Shown in pieces: positions 15,961 through 19,782 of a stretch of 19,782 bases of DNA (position 1 is the stretch's first letter; the number at the start of each line of letters is the position of its first letter). The position numbers and the translations under genes are program-made. The DNA comes from Victivallales bacterium (GTDB taxonomy: Bacteria; Verrucomicrobiota; Lentisphaeria; Victivallales; UBA1829), in NCBI GenBank assembly GCA_016285335.1, contig JAEEQO010000028.1, positions 1-19,782 of the forward strand. The letters run 5' to 3'. Under the pieces are notes generated by a model. That model saw only the letters and a list, made by a program, of their open reading frames with translations. It searched no databases and was not told the origin of the DNA.

Positions 15961-16344
15961 ATGTTCGAACTCGACATCACACGCGATTTCTCCGCCGCGC
16001 ACAGGCTTGTCGGATACAACGGCCTCTGCTCCGCGCTGCACGGCCACAACTGGACCGTCCAGGTCTTCATCCGCGCCGAAAAGCTCGACGAAATCGGCAT
16101 CGCCGCCGACTTCACCGTCATCAAGCGCGAACTGACCGCCGTCCTCGCCGAATACGACCACAAATATCTCAACGAGCTGCCCGATTTCGAAGGCATCAAC
16201 CCCACCAGCGAGAACATCGCGCGCATCCTCTTTGAAAAGCTTGATGCCGCGATCAGGATCCCCGGCGTCTCCCTCGACCGCGTCCGCGTCTGCGAATCCC
16301 CGACCTCCGGCGCGACCTACATCCCCGACCGGAAAAACGCCTGA
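15961..16344 (+). CDS. queD: 6-carboxy-tetrahydropterin synthase (QueD/PTPS family)
   Basis: 127 residues, typical for QueD (about 120). It converts 7,8-dihydroneopterin triphosphate to 6-carboxy-tetrahydropterin on the way to queuosine. Zinc ligands H14 (FSAAHRL), H27 and H29 (LHGHNW) are present. The catalytic C23 (GLCSALHGH), D66-H67 (EYDHKYLN) and substrate-binding E112 (VCESP) are also there, as is NPTSENIA at 80-87. The start at 15961 has no SD and follows pdxA by 25 nt on the same strand, so it is probably co-transcribed. It could alternatively serve another pterin pathway; queC and queE are not in the window. Two tandem terminators follow. Confidence 0.93.
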   Translation: MFELDITRDFSAAHRLVGYNGLCSALHGHNWTVQVFIRAEKLDEIGIAADFTVIKRELTAVLAEYDHKYLNELPDFEGINPTSENIARILFEKLDAAIRIPGVSLDRVRVCESPTSGATYIPDRKNA

Positions 16345-16400
16345 CCGGGCACAAAGATCCCCGGACCGGCATCCATTCATCCACTTCATTCTGAACTCCG

Positions 16401-16435
16401 AACTCCGACCCGTTCATCCGGGCCGGAGTTTTTTT
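16401..16435 (+). terminator. First of two related terminators after queD
   Basis: AACTCCG (16401-16407) pairs with CGGAGTT (16424-16430), and inside it CCCG pairs with CGGG around a TTCATC loop. A run of seven T ends at 16435. The left arm AACTCCG is itself duplicated just upstream (16394-16400). Confidence 0.85.
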
Positions 16436-16468
16436 GTCTCCGAATCAGCTTCCCTTTTTATACTCCGT

Positions 16469-16501
16469 ACTCCGTCCCGCTCATCCGGGCGGAGTTTTTT
16501 T
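16469..16501 (+). terminator. Second of two related terminators
   Basis: ACTCCG (16469-16474) pairs with CGGAGT (16490-16495), with inner CCCG/CGGG around CTCATC, then T7 to 16501. The sequence, the duplicated left arm and even the flanking TTGTC closely match the terminator 68 nt upstream, so one appears to be a copy of the other. Confidence 0.85.
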
Positions 16502-16513
16502 GTCCGCAAATAT

Positions 16514-16576
16514 GGCCTATATGACCTATTCGACCTATTCGACCTATTCGACCTATTCGACCTATTCGACCTATCA
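16514..16576. repeat. 9-bp tandem repeat (minisatellite)
   Basis: Five perfect copies of GACCTATTC fill 16523-16567. They are flanked by degenerate units GGCCTATAT (16514-16522) and GACCTATCA (16568-16576), making seven units in all. It starts 13 nt after the second terminator and lies in non-coding sequence. The 9-nt period keeps frames open on both strands, but no supported gene covers it. Confidence 0.95.
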
Positions 16577-16745
16577 CCCGTAAACCAACCGGTCGAACAA
16601 GACCGACCGTCGAACGGATTGCAAACGATATGCTGACGACGTGAATGCCGTCCGCCGTCCCCCTTTTCCTGATCTCCGTTTTCCCGCCCGTTTCCCTTTT
16701 TGATCTGTTGTCAGGCGGAAGAGTCCAGTCCGCCGTGCACATACG
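16577..16745. other. Non-coding remainder of the queD-surface protein gap
   Basis: The whole gap 16345-16827 holds no supported gene. Besides the terminators and the 9-bp repeat, this part contains only a 6-bp inverted repeat CGGTCG...CGACCG (16590-16609) with no T-run. No promoter or RNA motif was recognised. Confidence 0.5.
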
Positions 16746-16781
16746 AAAAAGCCCCCGCATCCGTTTGAGGCGGATGCGGGG
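16746..16781 (-). terminator. Intrinsic terminator of the repetitive surface protein gene
   Basis: A perfect 11-bp stem is formed by CCCCGCATCCG (16753-16763) and CGGATGCGGGG (16771-16781). The five A at 16746-16750 become a U-tract on the minus strand. It lies 47 nt past the stop codon at 16828. Confidence 0.9.
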
Positions 16782-16827
16782 ACCGCTGTTGGTTGTTGGT
16801 TAGACCAACTACGCCATCAGGCTTGGC

Positions 16828-19782
16828 TTACGCCAGCTTGGCGATGTTCTGCCAGGAGGACTTGTCGTCGAGCTGGTAGTCATCGGTCAGACCGAACGAG
16901 GAGCCGAGAGCCAGGACGTCTTCGTTCTGGCCGAAGCTCAGCGTATCGGCGACCAGTGCATCGCTGTTGGAGGCGGCGCCGAGGACTTCCACGTTGTAGT
17001 ACGCCGTGTGGCCGGCGTTCTTCGTCGCGTTCGTCGACTTGGCCATGATGTAGTAGGAGATGCCCTGAGCGGCTGCTTCCGCATCGGAGAGGAATGCAAC
17101 GTCCTTCGTCGAGGTGAATTCTCCGGCCTGCTTGAGAGTCAGGGTCTGGAGAGCCTTCGTCGAGTACTTGCCGTTCTTGAGCGTCACCTGGTACACAACG
17201 AACTTCGCGGCATCGGAGGCGGAGACCTTGAACTTCAGGCTGGCGGCGGCAGAGCCGGCCTTGATCTGCCTGTAGTCAGTGTCGTCGCCGAAACCGACGT
17301 AGTTCGTGTAGCCAGTCTTGCCGGTGGCATTTTCAGCGTCGATCTGCAGATCGCCAGCAACGAGCGTCTGGGCCTCGGCAAGAGTCGTGTTGATCGACTT
17401 CTTGTCCTTGGCGAGCAGCCAGTTGTTGCCGTCCGTGTACAGGACGCCGCTGTCAGCGTCAGTGAAGAACGTGGTCGCGTTGCCCTTCGGGTCGACGTCG
17501 TTGATCGCAACGTTGTAGAACGCTTCGTTGCCCTTCTTCGCATTGGTCGACTGGACGGAGACGAAGTACTCTTCGTTAGCGGCCTTCAGCGGGAGCTTGT
17601 ACGCAGCCGTTTCGGCGTAGTACACAGTACCCTGCTTCTTGAGGGTCGTGGTCTGGAGAGCCTTCATCGCGTACGTGCCCTTGGAGGCGTTGTACGTCAC
17701 CTTGTAGAGGATGAACTTCGCGGCGTTCGTGGCAGTGACTTCGAAGCTCAGGCGGGCAGGACTGTCAACCGAGATCTTCTTGAAGTCAGCGGTGTCGCCG
17801 AAGCCGACGTAGTTCGTGAGGGTGACCGTGTTGCCGTTGATGACAACGTCGTGAGCCGTGCCTTCTTCGTCGAGCTGGACATCCGTGGTGGTGTCGTCGA
17901 GCACAACCGGAGCCTCATCGTTGTAGACGAGCGGATTGGCCTGTTTCTTGACCACCAGCGTGTCGTTCCAGCCGTTGTCGGCGTCGTTGTAGAAGTGGAC
18001 GGCGTCGGCGTTGTTCTGCAGCTGCACGTTGTAGAAGCCATCGGTTGCCTTCGTGGACTGAACAGCCACGTAGTAGCGGGTCAGGGCGTCGCCCTTCTCC
18101 TGGATGGTCTCCTGCGCGAGCAGAGCGCCAGTGAAGCTGCCGGTGAAGACACCGTTGCTGGCCTTGAGGGTCGCGGTCTTGACGGCCTTCGCCGTGTACT
18201 TGCCCTTCTTGGAGCTGTAGGTCACCTTGTAGAGGGTGGCCTTGCCTGCGCCGGTCGCAGTGACCGTGAGCGCGAGCTTCGCGGGAGCATCGAGCACGAC
18301 TTCGGTGTAGTCGACGACGTCCGTGGACTTGTTCACGAAGTTGGTGAAATCACCATCCACGACCGAGAACTTCTTGTCGACCTGGATCTTCTGTCCGAGC
18401 TCGGTGAGTTCGACCTGCGCGAGCGTCTCGTTGAGGACCGTCTTGGACTTGGAGACGAGCCAGTTGTTGCCCTTCTGATCGATGAACTGCGCACCATCAT
18501 CCGGACCGTCGTCAACCTTGACGACCGTGAGGACGATAGCGTCGTCGATCACTTCGTACGCATAGCCGATTCCGTTGATCTCGATGCGCTTGCCGAGTTC
18601 CATCTGCTTATCCTGACCGTTGACCGTGAAGGTGATCGGGCCGGTGAACGCAGAGGCGTCGGTGGCGAGGACGTAGGTGGCTTCCTTGGTCGGCTCGGCG
18701 ATCGCCAGCTTGTAGGTCGCGCCAGTGGCATCGACAAAGTCGAAGCCGCTGAACTGTGCGACTTCAGCCGTCGCGAACGCGGTGTCGAACAGGATGGTGC
18801 CTTTGACCGTGATCGGAGCATCGAACGCGGCAGTGCCGACGACGGTGGCTTCGGCGTTGACCGTGATGGTCTTGCTGTAGCCATCGGCGAAGGAGACCGT
18901 GCCGCCGAGGACATCGATGGTGCCGTCTTCGGTGACAGCCGCTTCGGCAGGAGCAAGAGTCGCGAACGCGTTGTAACCGATGGTCGCGCCTTCAGCGACA
19001 ACCGCGCCGGCCGGCTGGTCGGCCCATTCGCTGTTGACGAACGCCTTGGTCAAGGTGGTCGGCTGCGGGCCAGGACCGACGGACTCGATCACGAGAGCGA
19101 GTTCGTTGTTGTCCGTGATGCCGAGCGCGTAGGTGAAGTCGCCAACCGTGACGGCTTCAGCGCCGACCGACAGCGTGACATCGCCGAACGCGACGCTGCT
19201 GGTGAACGCGGAGACGCCGGAGGCGAGCAGGTAGGTGCCCGCGGCCGGAGCAGCGGCGGTCAGCGTGTAGGTCGCAGTGCCGGAGACGAACGAGAAGCCG
19301 CCGAACTGGGCCGCGGTAGCGGACGCGAACGCGGTATCGAACGCGAACGTGCCGTTGACCGTGATGGCCTTGTCGAACGTGGCAGTGCCGACGACGGTGG
19401 CGCCAGCGTCGACCGTAATGGCCTTGCTGTAGCCATCGGCGAAGGAGATTTCGCCGCCGACAACTTCGATGGAGCCGTCAGTCGTGACAGCAGCTTCGGC
19501 CGGAGCCAGAGCCGCGAACGCGTTGTAACCGATGGTCGCGCCTTCAGCGACAACCGCGCCGGCCGGCTGGCCAGCCCATTCGCTGTTGACGTAAGCCAGG
19601 GTGACAGGTTCGGGCTGCGGGCCAGGAACAGCAGCGATCGTGAGAGCGAGGTCGCTGTTGTCCGTGATGCCGAGCGCGTAGGTGAAGTCGCCAACCGTGA
19701 CGGCTTCAGCGCCGACCGTCAGCGTGACATCGCCGAAGGTGACCGCACTGTTGAAGGAAGCAGCGTCGGAGGCGAGCAGGTA
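16828..19782 (-). CDS. Very large repetitive secreted/surface protein, C-terminal 984 residues (partial)
   Basis: The frame is open without a stop from 16828 to the right edge. A GTG at 19092 is simply an internal valine, since the same repeat continues upstream of it, so the true start lies outside the window. The N-terminal part in view is a 184-residue repeat (VNSEWA.QPAGAVVAEGAT..., then ISFADGYSK.ITV, then VTVGDFTYALGITDN). The C-terminal part is three copies of a beta-rich module of about 165-180 residues with NNWL, TNYVGFGD..D, LYKVTY..KGKY..KA..T.TLK and YYV.VQSTNA...FYNV, resembling pre-peptidase C-terminal (PPC)-type domains. Composition is rich in A, T, V, G, D and N and almost Cys-free, typical of secreted adhesins or cell-surface proteins. 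It ends with SSWQNIAKLA; no autotransporter barrel or LPXTG is present. The function is unknown. Confidence 0.9.
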   Translation of the reverse strand, partial: YLLASDAASFNSAVTFGDVTLTVGAEAVTVGDFTYALGITDNSDLALTIAAVPGPQPEPVTLAYVNSEWAGQPAGAVVAEGATIGYNAFAALAPAEAAVTTDGSIEVVGGEISFADGYSKAITVDAGATVVGTATFDKAITVNGTFAFDTAFASATAAQFGGFSFVSGTATYTLTAAAPAAGTYLLASGVSAFTSSVAFGDVTLSVGAEAVTVGDFTYALGITDNNELALVIESVGPGPQPTTLTKAFVNSEWADQPAGAVVAEGATIGYNAFATLAPAEAAVTEDGTIDVLGGTVSFADGYSKTITVNAEATVVGTAAFDAPITVKGTILFDTAFATAEVAQFSGFDFVDATGATYKLAIAEPTKEATYVLATDASAFTGPITFTVNGQDKQMELGKRIEINGIGYAYEVIDDAIVLTVVKVDDGPDDGAQFIDQKGNNWLVSKSKTVLNETLAQVELTELGQKIQVDKKFSVVDGDFTNFVNKSTDVVDYTEVVLDAPAKLALTVTATGAGKATLYKVTYSSKKGKYTAKAVKTATLKASNGVFTGSFTGALLAQETIQEKGDALTRYYVAVQSTKATDGFYNVQLQNNADAVHFYNDADNGWNDTLVVKKQANPLVYNDEAPVVLDDTTTDVQLDEEGTAHDVVINGNTVTLTNYVGFGDTADFKKISVDSPARLSFEVTATNAAKFILYKVTYNASKGTYAMKALQTTTLKKQGTVYYAETAAYKLPLKAANEEYFVSVQSTNAKKGNEAFYNVAINDVDPKGNATTFFTDADSGVLYTDGNNWLLAKDKKSINTTLAEAQTLVAGDLQIDAENATGKTGYTNYVGFGDDTDYRQIKAGSAAASLKFKVSASDAAKFVVYQVTLKNGKYSTKALQTLTLKQAGEFTSTKDVAFLSDAEAAAQGISYYIMAKSTNATKNAGHTAYYNVEVLGAASNSDALVADTLSFGQNEDVLALGSSFGLTDDYQLDDKSSWQNIAKLA
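16960..18468 (-). repeat. Three PPC-like modules of about 165-180 residues
   Basis: Copies run approximately 18468-17977, 17976-17428 and 17427-16960. They share D/N-W starts (NNWL, NGWND, NNWL), a FV/YVGFGD..D strand, a LYKVTY/VYQVTL strand, a TLK strand and a YY/EYF...STNA...YNV end. They are conserved as protein but clearly diverged as DNA, so they are older than the 552-bp repeats. Confidence 0.8.
18495..19782 (-). repeat. 184-residue (552-bp) tandem repeats, at least 2.3 copies
   Basis: The VNSEW codons recur at 19576-19590 and 19024-19038, exactly 552 bp apart. The tail of a further copy fills 19591-19782. Long blocks are nearly identical in DNA, for example around 18961-19018 and 19513-19570. 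The last copy (toward 18495) diverges in its second half. Confidence 0.9.

Noticed and set aside
16523..16567. CRISPR array
   Set aside because: The units are contiguous 9-mers with no spacers and no cas genes nearby.
16458..16760. Minus-strand frame with RIG repeats (and the plus-strand DLF frame) across the 9-bp repeat
   Set aside because: A 9-nt period automatically keeps frames open. There is no SD, and the frame overlaps terminators on both strands.
16828..19092. Treating GTG at 19092 as the start of the repetitive protein
   Set aside because: The codons upstream stay open to the window edge and encode the same repeat (TYALGITDNNELAL), so this GTG is an internal Val.

Overview
This is a GC-rich bacterial chromosomal window with typical housekeeping genes (shikimate/chorismate pathway, adenylate kinase, methionine aminopeptidase, IF1, HisRS, PdxA, QueD) mixed with large envelope and surface proteins. 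The mix suggests a PVC-superphylum bacterium, most plausibly Lentisphaerota, Kiritimatiellota or a relative. The supporting signs are a large tandem-repeat surface protein, a histone H1-like Lys/Ala/Pro tail protein, secretin-like and AsmA-like envelope proteins, and several genes without a visible Shine-Dalgarno (SD) sequence. This placement is inference; there is no rRNA to confirm it.

Layout. (1) 1-1250, plus strand: the end of shikimate kinase (aroK) overlapping chorismate synthase (aroC). (2) 1257-6434, minus strand: a membrane-anchored protein with an Asp-rich insert and possible secretin-like modules, then a two-gene unit in which a PTS-EIIA/CBS protein precedes an SLC13/ArsB/NhaD-type ion permease. 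Terminators and promoters separate the two units. (3) 6612-10124, plus strand: adk-map-infA-HU-hisS, from a clear sigma70-type promoter to a strong UUCG-loop terminator. (4) 10259-14164, minus strand: a 1301-residue AsmA/TamB-like protein with its own promoter. (5) 14507-16501, plus strand: a strong promoter drives an H1-like basic protein, then pdxA and queD, ending in two related terminators. (6) 16514-16576: a 9-bp tandem repeat in a non-coding gap. (7) 16746-19782, minus strand: the C-terminal 984 residues of a very large repetitive secreted or surface protein whose frame stays open to the window edge.

How the genes work together. aroK and aroC catalyse steps of the same pathway and are translationally coupled. 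adk-map-infA is a familiar translation-linked cluster, usually attached to the spc ribosomal-protein operon; here it stands apart and is joined to HU and hisS. The EIIA/CBS protein probably senses phosphorylation or nucleotide state and controls the adjacent permease. The H1-like protein and HU are two different nucleoid-type proteins within 6.5 kb. No tRNA, rRNA, CRISPR array, transposase or phage gene was seen. The most unusual elements are the H1-like protein, the repeat-built surface protein, the EIIA-CBS/permease pair and the 9-bp minisatellite beside duplicated terminators.
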